Shown one piece after another: positions 34,365 to 46,744 of a stretch of DNA of 64,000 bases. The translations under genes were made by a program, and so were the position numbers. The notes under the pieces are model-generated. The model had not been told where the DNA came from. It did no database searches and saw only the letters and a list, made by a program, of their open reading frames with translations. Within the stretch, counting starts at the first letter, position 1, and every line of letters begins with the position of its first letter. The stretch is from Gnetum montanum (taxonomy: Eukaryota > Streptophyta > Gnetopsida > Gnetales > Gnetaceae). Where the stretch lies: assembly GCA_015680685.1 (NCBI GenBank), contig MNCI01001451.1, positions 362,723-426,722 of the forward strand, written 5' to 3'.

Positions 34365-36200
34365 ATGTTCAATGGATTTGAATTTGCATATTAGAAGGCA
34401 AGGATTAAAGTCTTCTTTGAGTCTATGGAATTCAAAGTATGGGATAAATCCTTGAAGGCTACACACTCCTCGTCGACAGCACCTTGAAAGTTCTCAAGCC
34501 ACAAAACAAATGGACTACTGAAGAAAAAGATAAGTTCATGTATGACTCTAAAGCCAAAAATTATTTATATTGTGCATTGAATAAATTAGACTTTAATAGA
34601 ATAAGTAGGTGTAAGACTACTAAGGAAATATGGAAAACCTTAGAAGCTACTTATAAGGGTACATCTATAGTTAAATAATCAAAACTCTTAGTATTGTAAA
34701 GAAAATACAAGAAGCTTATAATGAAGAAAGGAGAACAGATAAAGGATTACTTCTATAAGGAAAATGATCTTGTTGTAGCTATTAGGAGAACATGTGAGGA
34801 CTTACCTAAAAGCTATGTAATTATAAAAATGATAAGAACATTGCAACCCAAGTTTAGACTCGAGGTCACTACTATGAAAGAAATCAAATACTTTTCGAAC
34901 CTTAAATTTAAGTAACTTCAAAGTGCTATGATTACTTATGAGATGAATCTCATAAGTGAAGGAGTGATAAAGGAAAAGCCTATTACTCTAAAATTAACAT
35001 CAAAAGAAAAGGAGCAGGTTGAATAAGAAATGAATAGTAAAGATGAAATAGCTCTTCTATCAATAAGAGTTCAAAGATTCCTTGCAAGGAAAGGGAGAAG
35101 CTTCAACCAACCAAGATCCAATAAATCCAAAGATAAAGAGAAAGGTAAAAATTCTACAAATTCAAATTTTGATGCATTTTCCATAGAACTTTGGGTATGT
35201 GTTGGAAGAATCCATGTGGCCTTTGAATGTTCTAACACTAATAGGTTGCAATGGAGAGATAAAACTAAAGCTGATTTGAAAAATACAAACTTCTACACTA
35301 TCTGGGACAATGGAGAAAAAAGTGAGGAAGAGGTAGATAATACTACAAAGGATTCACATCTCATCTACATGGCTCTCATAGATGATGATTACACAACTGA
35401 AGATGAGGAAAAAGTAATTAAAACTAATGAGAAAATGTATGATCTTTTGTGCAATGAATTGTTGTCTTTCCAAAATCTTTGTATAAAGCTAAAGAAGGCT
35501 GTGAAAGAAAAAGATTAAGATTTATCTCTACTTAATACAAGATATTTAGACCTCTTACAAGAAAACTTGGACCTAAGGGTTGAGAACAAAAAACTAACCT
35601 TTTCTTGTGAGCAAATGGAAAAGGAACTTGCAAACACCAAACTAGTGAATGAAAGACTAGTCAAAGGGAAAGAATCCCTTTACATTGTGTTGGAACAAGG
35701 AAGAAGTTCACATGTTAAAAGTGGGCTAGGATGCTGCCAATAAGAAGAGCATGTATACAAAATTCATCCAAACAAAATACTACTACAAAGATTGAAGTGT
35801 TAACTAATATTATGTCCAAACAAAGAGCAACTCAAAAGTTTCATTACTTTAATAAAAAAAAAGGGTTAGATGTTACTATTGTAATAGATTTGGGCATAAG
35901 CAATGGAACTATAATTTAAAATATTATCACATGAACACCTAGTCATATCATAAGACTCTTTGGTCTTACCAAAATACACCTAGAAAGGAAGTCTTGCAGA
36001 ACAAGAAGAAATGAAGGACAAATCAAAAGGACAAGGAGAATAAAAAGGTGTGGAGAATTAAATGAAAAGAAGAAAGTAAAAGAACCTTCATAAAAAAATT
36101 TGTAAAAGGGAGCCAAACATTAGAAATTAAAAAAAAATCATGAAAGAAGATCTTCAAAAGAAGAACCTCATTCACAAGCTACTTAGATATCTTCATCTCC
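34365..36200 (+). pseudogene. Element 3 gag, copia/UBN2 type, degenerate
   Basis: The frame opens with MFNGFEFAY and a Lys-Ala-Arg-Ile block, the standard start of copia gag. It shifts near 34480 and continues through CALNKLDFNRI, the TTKEIWKTLEATYKG segment and MKKGEQIKDYF. A first zinc knuckle near 35200 has lost a Cys but keeps His and the last Cys. An acidic Asp/Glu-rich stretch follows near 35300-35410, as in Sirevirus gag. A second knuckle near 35845 has its Cys pair changed to Phe. Stops and at least one frame change make it inactive. Confidence 0.72.
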
Positions 36201-36295
36201 ATTAGCAAGCAAGGTAAGTAGAGGTAAGTCTTCATCTCATTTAGAATTTCTTCTAAGACTATAATCCATGGTAGCTATCCCTTGAACCTTCCCTT

Positions 36296-36428
36296 GTTGA
36301 GATGTCTACCTATAGATGTCTACACAAAAGGATAGATGTCTACTCATAGACATCTACATCATGAGTTAGACATCTATTTGAATTTTGACTAGATATGGTA
36401 TAGATGTCTACTAGTAAAGATAGACATT
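36296..36428 (+). repeat. Cluster of AGATGTCT / AGACATCT words
   Basis: The word TAGATGTCTA or its complement occurs about six times in 130 bp, in both orientations, right up to the insertion point of element 2. It resumes after the insertion (43357, 'acatctatc'). The same word recurs about six times in the 3' LTR (45850-45995). Confidence 0.6.
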
Positions 36429-37239
36429 TGATGAGTGGCAAGATACCCCTACACTCAACCATACGAATACGAGCGTAGCATGCGCGATCCAGTCAAACTC
36501 CGAAGACTAAGTGCCTACACACCCCATGAAACACTTAGGTTTAATCATTTGTTGTCTTCCTAGACTTACTTGTAGTTGTCACGGTGTATGATTAAGTAAA
36601 TCTGAGGTATATGATTTTTATAGTTTTTATGTTTTATGTCTCCTATGCTAACAAGGTAAAAGGTTGAGAAACTAATTACTAATTCTAACTAATGAACTAA
36701 GTCTAAATTACCTAGCGTTAGCATCCGTTCCCACTTACCGTACACACCCTGAACTGATGCAACCGTGGCTACCAAACGCTAATCGTTGCTGGGATCACCA
36801 CGCGTAACGCACGTGCTCGAAGTGATCGTACGAGGCACTTAACTAGGAGAAAAGTGTTGAGAAAGAAAATAGTAAATAACAAGTAATAAATAACAGGTAA
36901 TAAATAACAATAATAAAATCCTATTCCATGCGCTGCAAGGTTTATCTGGAAAGCTCGTCTTTATTGCCATACACAAACTTGTGTTCAGGTACAATGTTTG
37001 CTCAAATAAAGATCCGTTCACTTGAGGACTCCTACTGCGGGCACATGGAAAATATTCTATCTCTGGAGTGATCAATCTGCCAGAGTTTCCCTATTGTCTA
37101 GCCTAGGATGAGGAAACAAGGGAGAGCCGCCTCTTATTTATAAATATGACAGCACACCACAATATCGTGTACACGATATTGCGAGGGATGCGATATCGTG
37201 TACGCCATATCGTAGCCCATGCGATATCGTGTCCCATCA
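36429..37239 (-). repeat. 3' LTR of element 2
   Basis: On the plus strand it runs from TGATGAGTGG to CCCATCA and matches 42559-43356. An unusual set of GATATCG words with CG dinucleotides lies near one end (37160-37230), in a U3 that is otherwise AT-rich. Open frames inside the LTR are not credible genes. Confidence 0.88.
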
Positions 37240-37253
37240 TACCCCCATGACTA
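37240..37253 (-). other. Polypurine tract of element 2
   Basis: On the minus strand TAGTCATGGGGGTA abuts the 3' LTR. The same word recurs at 37784-37799 (GTCATGGGGGTAC) and, with one change, at 39108-39121. Confidence 0.7.
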
Positions 37254-39380
37254 AATGAAAACTTGTTCTCAAGTTCATTACAATAATATCAGGTAGGTAT
37301 GGGATTATTGACTCAAATGGATCTAATGGGATGACATGTGAACGGATCATCATTACAAGACACAATAAAACTAGTGTTCATGACAACAAGAGTGAACACC
37401 TTATTACATTGACATTAGGCCTTATTTGGCAGCTGAAAGAAAAGAGAAGAGAGAAGAAGTCTTGCTGCTGCCAACACCAAGATTGCGCCTTTTGTTGTCC
37501 ATCTGTAAGCACGTCATCGATATTGCTCCTTGCATAGCTGCTTCAGCACTACTCCATTCCAAGTGCTCCCTCCAGATCCAGTCTGTTATTGCATGATCGC
37601 CATCTGCACACACAACACAGTCTTGTGTTAGCAAGGGTAGATGAATTTCAATGTGGGTAATACCTTGCTTCAGTGTAAGTCCATTGGCTAAGTTGTGGTA
37701 TGGCTGATTGCAAATCTAGAGATATAATAATTTTGACTACCGAAGGTGTAGGGGCTAGGAGAAAATCGAAAAAATTGGGTCCCGTACCCCCATGACTAAT
37801 CGTGAACCTCTAGTAGCGATAGAATGGAGAAAGAATAAGAACAAGAAGATGGGTAAAAGAGACAACTAAGACATCTATGAAATGGATGTCAAGATGGAAA
37901 TGAACAAAATAAAATTAATTGCAAAATGTTAAGGGAAAGAATTTAACTGGTGCACCAAATAGGAATGTTAGTGGATCCTCCCCAAAGCAGGCTCATGCCG
38001 TTAATGCCCTGACAAACCCACATTCAAAGAGTCCGTAGGCTCTGGGAATGTCCTTTGGAACAGGAGTTAAAGTCTTAACCGTAAGAAGTTACCAAGAAGA
38101 AAACAATGTATCTACCAAAATATACATTAGTGATACAACCGGCAATGAGGTGAACAATGGAGAGAAGGATGGAGAGAAGAGAATGGAATGGAATCCCAAG
38201 AACAAGGTGGTGTACAACCCCTTGTGTGTTTCATGATTAATGTGACTTGGTAAATCTCATTCCAATTCTGGCCTCAAACCAACCACATCCAATGACTTCG
38301 CATCAACGCACTTGGCCAAACCATCCTCTTGAATAACAAGAATGCATCTCCAAAGAGCCACCACCATTCCGACGAAACAAAGGAGAGAATGGGAAGCGAG
38401 AAGGACTTTAGTTAGAGGGAACGTTTTTAGTTCCATAACCAGTGCTTGTAGCCCAAGTTTATTTCGTCTAAGGGGTGTGCTTTGAATTCTCACTTTCTTT
38501 ATTTTCTCTTTTTTTTTTTTACGTGAGAACCACACCATGCAAAGACTTCTTATTTTTATTGTCTTAGCTTCCGATAATTAGGTAACATCGGAACGGCAAG
38601 AGAACTCAAAAAGAAAACATCCAATCACCCAAGAGAATGGCCAACACAAATGCATCAAGTTCCCTTGAAGTCACACCCTTTTCAAACCTTGAGTCCTTCC
38701 TTAGTTTGAGAAGTACCCAGTCACTGATTCGTTAAAGTTCTTATTAGAAAGGGACTATACATTTCCAAGCCAATAGAGACCGTAGACTTTGTGGATGGAT
38801 GGATGAAGTGGACTCATTGCCTGCCATATCAAAAGAACATATCTTAGTGTCAATATCATAATTTAAAGGTAAAAATCAAACATTAGCAATCAATAAGAAA
38901 ATAGTTCATACCATCGTGAAGAACACTTATTGGGTGACAAACTTACAGGATGGTTAACACACACCCAAACACACACAAGAAATGGAAAAATATAACGATG
39001 TTGTAAAACAAAAACAAGAAAAGTTAAAGAAATTTGTAAAACAAAAACGTGTAAAACAAAAACTTAAAAGAATTGAGGGCCTCCAATGATCAGCATAGGT
39101 GGCCATCACCCACATGACTAAATGGAAAGGGAGAGATCCAAAAAAATGAGCGCCTATTTGAATTTCGTAAAAGTGCCCAACTTCTCCCCATTGATGTTTT
39201 TAGGTTGAGGGGTGGAAGTTGGCGACGCTCATATTCCAATATGTCTATGCCTTTGTTGTGAGCATGAATTTGCTCAGTTCGTTCCGTGCATATTAGTTTG
39301 CTCTTCCTAGTAGCTATCAACCATGGGGTGTCTACTACTGGTGTGGTTGCTACATATAGGCACCTTTGGATTTGTATTTC
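37254..39380 (-). other. Post-pol spacer of element 2
   Basis: No coding region is recognisable. Parts match the element 1 spacer: 'gatggccacc' near 39101 and 'gggtgtgacttcaagggaac' near 38660-38680. A 93-codon minus frame (38257-38538) and a 76-codon frame (39090-39320) are open but carry no motif. ORF3 is not present. The junction where pol was lost lies between about 39110 and 39381. Confidence 0.55.
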
Positions 39381-42300
39381 TTAGGCACACCGAGTACATG
39401 GAAGCAATGCTGAGCATTCTTCCATGTCATCACCCTCTGAGTCATTGTATGTGATGCATGGAACTTTCTTCTTCTTGATCTTTCCATAAATATTTACCTT
39501 AGATATCTGCAAGGAAAGATTGCAGATCCCTAGGTACGCATCTACTGTACTCAGCCATGGCCTTCCCATTATAATTGGGAAGCCACCGTTGTTACTGTTA
39601 ACTTCAATCACTAGGAAGTCAACTGGGTATGACCACCCACACACAGTGGTAATGATGTCCTCCACCAATCCCAAGGGAATGGTGATGGACTAGTCAGCCA
39701 ACTCCAGTTGGATGTTGCTCTTCTTAAGTTGGGGCAGGTTCCAGGCTTGATACATTTCTCGTGATATTAGGTTGACTCCGGAACCTGAGTCAAGAAGAGC
39801 CTTATGTGGTTTGTTCCCGGTGATTTGTAAATAGATTAAGGGGCTTCCAAGATCAAATAATTTCCTGGGAAGGTGGCCTACCTTGATCCAGTCAGTTACG
39901 GTATGCGTTAACATAACCGTATGCGTACAACTCTATTGGACTGAAGGGTGCTCCGAAGTGTTAGATGGTGGAGGAGTGTACCTCGGCTTAATCGCTTGTT
40001 GTTGCGAGAGTTTGTCTAGGCTTCTAGTTCTGAAGAATGGTCTTCTCTTTTTACAGTTGTTAGAATTAGCAACAGGTTGAATATTTATAGCTCTCGCAGC
40101 ATTACGTTGTTGCGGTTGAGTAGGAAGTTCCCCTTGCATTGTTGGAGTAGGTTGTATGGGAACTACAGGTAGAAGAGGTGCGGATGGAGTTGGAGGATGG
40201 GATGAATGTGGGATGTCTCCTAAAGGAGAAGGAGTCCTTCTGAAGTACTCCCGAACTTGGTAGTGACATTGGGGAGTTTTGTAATCCATAGAGTCACTTG
40301 GAGAAATCGACTACTGCACATAATATCCATATGGGTCTGGCTGCCAGTAAGGGTACTATTGTGTCGGTGGTGGCATCCCCCACGACTATGGGTGTTGCCA
40401 CTACTGATGCTGTTTGATGGGTTGTGGTGGAGTTCCACTTGGATAGTACATTAGTGGTTGGTGGAACTGCCTTGGGTTACCTTATGGATAAGGTAACCTT
40501 TGGGGTGTTTGCCGTTGGTTAAGTCTTAGATTAAGCGCATACACCCCAGACTCCTGTAGATGTGAGATAATTGGACAACATCCTTTAGGATGGTCATATT
40601 GCCAGATCCACATCCACCATCATTGTCTGTGTCTGAATCGACAACTTCATCGGAGATAGTAATTTTTCCCTTACCCTTGTTATGTGCAGGGCCTGAATCT
40701 CTCTGCTTTGTTTTACCTTTGTCACTACTTCACTCCTCCTTAGACTCTTCTACAATTTTTAGGACACTTTCAAGTCTGGAGTCTAAGGAATCCCATAATT
40801 GGTCTATCTTAGCCGATACTTCTGTTGTTAATTTTTGAATCAACAAGGTCTTTTTGTTCACCAACTCTTCGAGTGGTGACTCATCCTCCTCATCACAAAA
40901 TCTTACTCCCTTCTTTCGAAGGGAGGGATCGCGGTTGTATTCTTCCACACTTTCCCTTTTTCGTAGCTCACCTTCTTCTTTTGCTACTTATTCCAACAAG
41001 TGATGAACATCATGCGCTCTAAGTTCTGATAGTCTCCCTTGGGCATAAGTCCCAAGGGTTCTTCTAGTTTCATGCCTTAGCCCATCCACGATGTGGCGAA
41101 GTTGATCCCGTTGAGCGTATCCATGGCCCAAGCAACGATGTAACAATGCGTAGTAGCAGGCCATGGCAGCATCCAAGGGTCCATCATTACCTTGTTTCCA
41201 GCCTTGGATCTACTTACGCAAATTAGACACTCAGGAGTATGTTTGATACTTATTGTTGAAGAGTTCTAGCATCGTACTCCACCTCCTGATGGTTTCTGGT
41301 TCTAAGGACTGGTACCAACTCTTTGCTTCTTTGGTGAGTGTCCTGGGGAACAACTTAAGTTTTTGCCACTCGTTTTCTATATTATGCAAGGCGTAGGCAT
41401 CATGGAATGCTTGTAAATGATGCTGCGGATCAGCATTGTATCCCCCTTCAAAGTGTGAGATATTGTTCATGTCTAAACGCTTAATCCGACTATCCTTTTG
41501 ATGCCATGTTGGAATTCTTACAGCCTCCATTATGTCGAGCATACTTCGGGTTACAAGTAGGGGCTCATCATGATCATCTCTTTCATGACGCCTGTGATGT
41601 CTTCGTTGTTCCCTACTTTCCCTCCGGCCCTGCCCTTATACTCTCTCTCGACTTTCCCATCGAGGTCTCTCGTTTTGCCTACCTCTATCCTCACCGTTAT
41701 GTTCATGGTGGCTACGCCTAGAAGTGGAAGGAGAGGGTGAGTGGTGAGATGAAGGGGAAAAAGAAGGGAAACCATCGCCATGAAGATGCTTCTTGCCTTC
41801 TCTTCGGCCCCAATCGTGATGACGATCTAAGTGCCCGTCCTTATTATGAGTTGTTGTTCCCTCTGTGAACAATTGGTGTTCACGGGGATCAGAACCAGTG
41901 TTATGTATCGTTGATTGTAGGTTTTGATACCCAACCTCCTCACCATCATTAGGAGGGAGAACATCATTTGTTAGAGGACCCATTATAATGGGTTCCTCAT
42001 CTCCTATTTCACTAAGGATGTGCGGACCTTTGCCCTTCAACAGTGTATGTTGGTTCTCCTGCCTTGAGTCCCTGATACGTTGTGCTTCTGTGGGATGATA
42101 ATCCCTCATGTCAGAGTCTTCCACAACGTATTCAACATATAATTCGGTCATGCTAATCTGTGCCAAAGCACAGAGAAGCATGTTAGTGACTGATCGATCT
42201 GGGGGTAACACGATGTTACCTTGCAAATCTCTCCATCACAGTTGTTCATTTTGATGGAGGATAAAGGTCAAGTTTGGAATATACTCATCGGGATGAGTAT

Positions 42301-42412
42301 AGACTATCTTGTATTGTTTAGGACTCGGCTGATTTTAGTTATGTGTTTTTGATTGCCGATTGTTTCGTGTATTATCCCTAGGTGGTGAGTTACTTTTGTT
42401 AGAAGAAGACAT
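39381..42412 (-). pseudogene. Element 2 gag-protease polyprotein, nearly continuous but broken
   Basis: The ATG at 42412 starts a Ser-rich N-terminus that matches element 1 gag. The capsid-like core lies at 41231-41542 (ISHFEGGYN, HNIENEWQKLKLFP and WYQSLEPET segments), followed by a charged region at 40730-40948. A zinc knuckle remnant with HPKGCC lies near 40575, then a long Pro/Gln-rich linker. The protease at 39381-39914 has the active site LLDSGSGVNLIS and a C-terminal IIMGRPWLST segment. Stops near 42345, 42255, 39932 and elsewhere, plus frame changes, inactivate it. Decay is milder than in element 1. Particles would need an intact relative, and DNA synthesis would need RT from elsewhere. 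Confidence 0.8.
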
Positions 42413-42540
42413 TGTTATTTATCGGTGTGCTAATTTACCATTATAAAATTTTTCTTTTAATTAATTAACCTGAAGGTTCGTTTAGGCTCCCAACGATGTG
42501 AGTGATATCCTATATTCTATTCAGCGCACAAACACTTAGT

Positions 42541-42557
42541 CCCCAGCAACGGTGCCA
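42541..42557 (-). other. Primer binding site of element 2, tRNA-Asp type
   Basis: On the minus strand TGGCACCGTTGCTGGGG begins one base after the LTR end (CATCA). It differs by two transitions from TGGCGCCGTTGCCGGGG. Confidence 0.82.
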
Positions 42558-42558
42558 A

Positions 42559-43356
42559 TGATGACTGGCAAGATACCCCTACACTTAACCATACGAATAC
42601 AAGCGTAGCACGTGCGATCTGGTCAAACTCCCCAGACTAAGTGCCTACACGCCCCATGGAACACTTAGGGTTAATCATTCGTTGTCTTCCCAGACTTACT
42701 TGTAGTTGTCACGGTGTATGGTTAAGTAAGTCTGAGGTATATGATTTTTATAGTTTTTATGTTTTATGTCTCCTATGCTAATAAGGTGAAGGGTTGAGAA
42801 ACTAATTACTAATTCTAACTAATGAACTAAGTCTAAATTACCTAGCGTCAGCATCCGTTCCCACTTACCGTACACACCCTGAATCGATGCAACCGTGGCT
42901 ACCAAACGCTAATCGTTGCTGGGATCACCACGCGTAACACACGTGCTCGAAGTGGTCGTACAGAGGCACTTAACTAGGAGAAAAGGATTGAGAAGGAAAA
43001 TAGTAAATAACAAGTAATAAATAATAGGTAATAAATAATAATAATAAAATCCTATTCCATGCGCTGCAAGGTTTATCCGAAAAGCTCATCTTTATTGCCG
43101 TACACGAACTTGTGTTCAGGTACAATGTTTGCTGAAATAAAGATCCGTTCACTTGAGGACTCCTACTGCGGGCACATGGAAAGTATTCTATCTCTGGAGT
43201 GATCAATCTCCCGGAGTTTCCCTACTGTCTAGCCTAGGATGAGGAAACAAGGAAGAGCCGCCTCTTATTTATAGATATGACGGCGCACCGCGATATTGCG
43301 TACTCGATATCGCGAGGGATGCGAAATCGCAGCCCATGCAATATCGTGTTCCATCA
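42559..43356 (-). repeat. 5' LTR of element 2
   Basis: It matches 36429-37239. It starts TGATGACTGG and ends TTCCATCA on the plus strand. Differences from its partner are clustered in the first 130 bp. Confidence 0.88.
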
Positions 43357-43512
43357 ACATCTATCTTTTTGTAAAAAAAAAACCTCAACCACTATAATTA
43401 TATAAATCCAACACTTTATTTTCCCCTCTTTTTTCCACATCCAAGCATATATGACTAAGGTCAGATAACCAAGGCTTCTTCAACAGTGGTAATTTATCCA
43501 TTTTCTCTCAAA

Positions 43513-45120
43513 TTAATGGCTCATAAGAATATTACGACATCCAAGGATCATCCTAGAAGGAATAAGAAGACAAAGGGAGCCTCTTCTAACACTAAAAATT
43601 CTTATACTCCTTAGTTTTGCTCCACCAATGCTCAAAAAAGATTTAAGATAACTCGTTCTATTTCCATTGTTTCTAAGAGATTCCTTTGTTTTCAACAATG
43701 TCATCAAAAGAAACTTATGGCATTTTTCAAGTGTTGAACTGGGTGACCTTTATTTATATCAACTTTTGTGTCCATGAAATTCTCATCAAAGGATTTTATA
43801 GCGACATTGTAATTTCAAATGCTAGTGTTGGTGCTTTCACTTCCATTATTGGAGGACAGTTGATTGAAGTCATCCCATAAGTTGTCAATGCCATCCTTGG
43901 CATTTCTAGTTCTAATGTACACAAGGTTATAATTCATTTCATGACTAACATTTTCACAAATGGTATAATCCCTATTTCCCATGATGAATTTTGTGATGCT
44001 TTGTTTGGGTAATCTATGTCTTTGCATAGTGGAAAAATTCTTAGGAGTCAGATGGCTTCAAATGCTTCCACCCTCTCTCTCATTCTTTTGTATAATATTA
44101 TAATAAAAGGAGGACTCTATGGCTATTTTTTACTAGCCCAAGCCTTTATTCTTTATTATCTACTGACTGGATAGCCACTAAACTTGGGTCATATCCTATG
44201 CAAAGACATGTTAGGTCTCTTCACCAAGGAGAGAATCTATGGACATCCTCATCTCATCAGTTTGTTGATTCATTAAAGAGGTGTTCCCATTCATAATATG
44301 CTTCTTCTTAAAGGTAAGAGGAGCCTTCATGAGTATTCAAAAAAGAGGGGCTCCACCTACATTGATACTGAAAAACCTAGTACCAAGCATCAAAAGTCAA
44401 GGAAGAAGGGATCTACATCACCATCTTAGGCCTCTCCTTAGTTGAGAAGGTCCAAATCAGTTAGTGGGCAAATGAGATCTACTCTTAAGAAGCTTCTTAA
44501 GACTTTTGCTCACATGATTGGGATGACTAATATGAATCTTTATTATTTTCATAAGAGAATGGATGAAGCTAGAGTACCTCTTCCTCTAGATGGGTAGCAA
44601 TTTGAGAAGATCACCACTCCTCCTGTATCAGACAATGAGGAGGACTATCTTGTCCAGTTAGATACTTAGCAACTACTAGATCATCATGGACATATGACTT
44701 GGGAAATGCATCTGATTCTAAGGAGCTTGATGCACCGCCTACATGAGTCTAGGGAGAGATTATTGATCCTATGCAACCTAGACCCAGTTCTCACCCTCAT
44801 GGTGATGCTCCATAGATGTTTGAGTAGTAGGCTATGTAGAGCATCTTCGGGACTTCATCTCAGTGGAGGCTAGCTGCTTCGATCACGTATCAAAGGAAGG
44901 GAACTTCCTCATCCTCTCAACAAGCTCCATCTCATCCACCTACTTCATCCCAGTTTCAGGTGAAGCTTCATCTAAGGAGAGCTCTTGTCCACATTCCATT
45001 GTCAAATGATGATGATGAGCAGCATGTCTCCAGTACCAATAGTGATGATGATGAAGAGAAGACATACTAGACCTCTCATGCAGTTGCTGCCTTTGATGAT
45101 GCCACTAAGGTTAGTGACTA
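43513..45120 (+). pseudogene. Element 3 extra ORF, ORF3-like, degenerate
   Basis: After an ATG at 43513 the frame opens with a basic segment (MAHKNITTSKDHPRRNKKTK). Frame changes follow, then a hydrophobic-rich part at about 43700-44150 with an NASVGAFTSIIGGQLIEV stretch, and later LLYNIIIKGGLYGYF. The rest is polar, Ser/Asp-rich and ends with an acidic DDDE cluster. Order and spacing resemble ORF3 of elements 1 and 4: basic start, a block with V-G and I..V, an Ala-Leu-Gly block, then a Tyr-rich block. Direct identity is low. Several stops are present. In Sireviruses an env-like frame lies after pol; here pol is missing and the frame follows gag. Confidence 0.45.
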
Positions 45121-45156
45121 GGTTCTCTTATTAGTCCCTCCTTTTGGATGATGTCT

Positions 45157-45170
45157 AAAAAGAGGGAGAG
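45157..45170 (+). other. Upstream polypurine tract of element 3
   Basis: AAAAAGAGGGAGAG ends the coding part of element 3. A low-complexity TGGAT-rich stretch (45170-45265) follows. Sireviruses are known to carry more than one polypurine tract upstream of the 3' LTR. Confidence 0.5.
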
Positions 45171-45582
45171 TTTTGTGGATTTGTGGATTTTTATGGATAG
45201 TTTGATTTGTGGATTTTGTGGACAGTTGTATATGGATATATGGATATGATATGGTTTTATGGATAGCATGTTATGATCTCTTGGCCTTTGTATGTGATAG
45301 TAGACAACGTATGATAGCTTTATTGTATTTATGTATATGGACAACTATGTTTTTTGGTAGCATGATATATTATGAGATAAGTTTGGCATTTGTATAGTTT
45401 ACGGAGACTTTCTTGTGTTATCTGTTTTTCTTTAACTCATTGCCTTGAGACTTTTATCTCTATTCCAATGTTACCCTCAGCTACCATTGGAATTTATAAG
45501 TCTTAAATGCTTTTATTATTTATCATTTAATTTATGTGCTATAAATGAAACAAGCCCATTTTCTTCAGTTTTGAACATTACC

Positions 45583-45596
45583 AAAAAGGAGGAGAT
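45583..45596 (+). other. LTR-proximal polypurine tract of element 3
   Basis: AAAAAGGAGGAGAT directly precedes the TGTTGACC start of the 3' LTR. Confidence 0.75.
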
Positions 45597-46647
45597 TGTT
45601 GACCTTTTGGTATGTCAAAACCTTAAGGAAAATGAAGAATGTAGAATGTATGTGTGTGATTGTGATTTTGTAAGGCATGGAGATATGAGATTTCAAGAAA
45701 TGATATCTACATTGAGATGTTAAAATGAAGACTAAGTGGACTAGATGAGAGCATGGATGAAAAACAAAGTCTACAAATCAAGTGAAAATGCTTTGAATAT
45801 TGTCAAGAAGTCCAAGGGTCATAAAAATGCTTCATCTTTAAAAGTACAAAAGTGAAGTAGATGTCTTTAGAAAACAAAAAACATCTATCTCAAATAGTAG
45901 ATGTCTACAAGCAAATGTCTCCTTTTTCAAGTAGATGTCTCTCCTACATTAAGGGATTCTCAAGTAGATGTCTAAACTTCGAAGTAGACATTTATACTAG
46001 TTGTTTGATAGCCATTGCATGAATTCCAAGGAGTTTTGAAAACTCCAAGGCTATAAGATAATGTAAAAATCTAGGGAATTGTGCAAGCACTATTCATAAA
46101 AAGATTCATCAGTGGCAACTCAAAGTGAACTTATCTTTGCTCTTCATTGTTACATCATTTTCCTGTTGTGATTATACTAAGCTTCAAGTACAAGGATCTA
46201 TAAATTCAATTACATTATTTCCTTGTTCTTTTCTTTCTTTCTTGTATCCCTATGGGGTTGATGTGCTTCTTGTGAGAAGACATCCTTGTTGAGCTTCTCA
46301 GGATCCTACAGGATTGAGTGGTTTTGCAATGTCAAAACACTCCGATATGAAGCTCAATTCTGTCAAGGCTGTGGGATCCTCTAAACCACATTTTGAGCTT
46401 GTTGGGAACTTGCGAGGTTGAGTGGTTTCATAGCAATGAAACACTCTAGAGGGAGCTCAAAGATTGTATAAGGTATGATGCCCTTCAAACCACATTTTGA
46501 AGGGGTCTAAAAGTGTGCCTGGATTCTACCCTCCAAGTGTAGACGTACCCAAGTTGGGGAACCATGTAACATTGATGTGTTTTTGTGACTTGAGCATTGT
46601 TAAATTGGGGAACTCATTCAACCCTACTTCTAAGTTATCGATCCACA
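45597..46647 (+). repeat. 3' LTR of element 3
   Basis: It runs from TGTTGACCTT to ATCCACA, 1051 bp. Its right two-thirds match the truncated 5' LTR. The left part carries about six AGATGTCT-type words (45850-45995). Confidence 0.75.
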
Positions 46648-46744
46648 ACCATAATGGAAGAGATAAGAGATATTTATAATTTTATATTTTATGATTTTTT
46701 AATATATTTTATAATTATAATGAACAAAATGATATAAAACACGC

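Larger units (their letters stand above)
36429..43356 (-). mobile_element. Element 2: gag-protease-only Ty3/gypsy element inserted in element 3
   Basis: The element is 6.9 kb with LTRs of 811 bp (left) and 798 bp (right). Possible target-site duplications of five bases are ACATT and ACATC, one mismatch. Reading leftward: 5' LTR, tRNA-Asp primer site, gag, protease, then directly the post-pol spacer. RT, RNase H and integrase are absent. Gag, protease, spacer and polypurine tract match element 1, so it is a deletion derivative of the same lineage. By eye its LTRs are far more alike than those of element 1 (mid-90s percent), making it the younger insertion. Confidence 0.85.
33585..46647 (+). 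mobile_element. Element 3: Sirevirus-like Ty1/copia element without pol, split by element 2
   Basis: The parts in order are a truncated 5' LTR (33585-34278), an initiator-Met primer site, copia-type gag, then after the 6.9-kb insertion of element 2 a second frame (43513-45120), two polypurine tracts and a complete 3' LTR (45597-46647). No integrase, RT or RNase H motif is visible in either internal part. The gag type, the two spaced polypurine tracts and the extra downstream frame are traits of the Sirevirus lineage. Without element 2 the element would be about 6.1 kb. It is non-autonomous and decayed. Confidence 0.72.

Noticed and set aside
36839-37075. A 78-codon minus-strand frame repeated at 42970-43206
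   Set aside because: Both copies lie inside the two LTRs of element 2. The repetition is explained by the LTR pair, and the frame overlaps U3/R sequence without any motif.
37160-37230. GATATCG-rich stretch as a CRISPR-like or satellite array
   Set aside because: The units are irregular, lie inside an LTR and recur in the partner LTR. Plant nuclear context excludes CRISPR.
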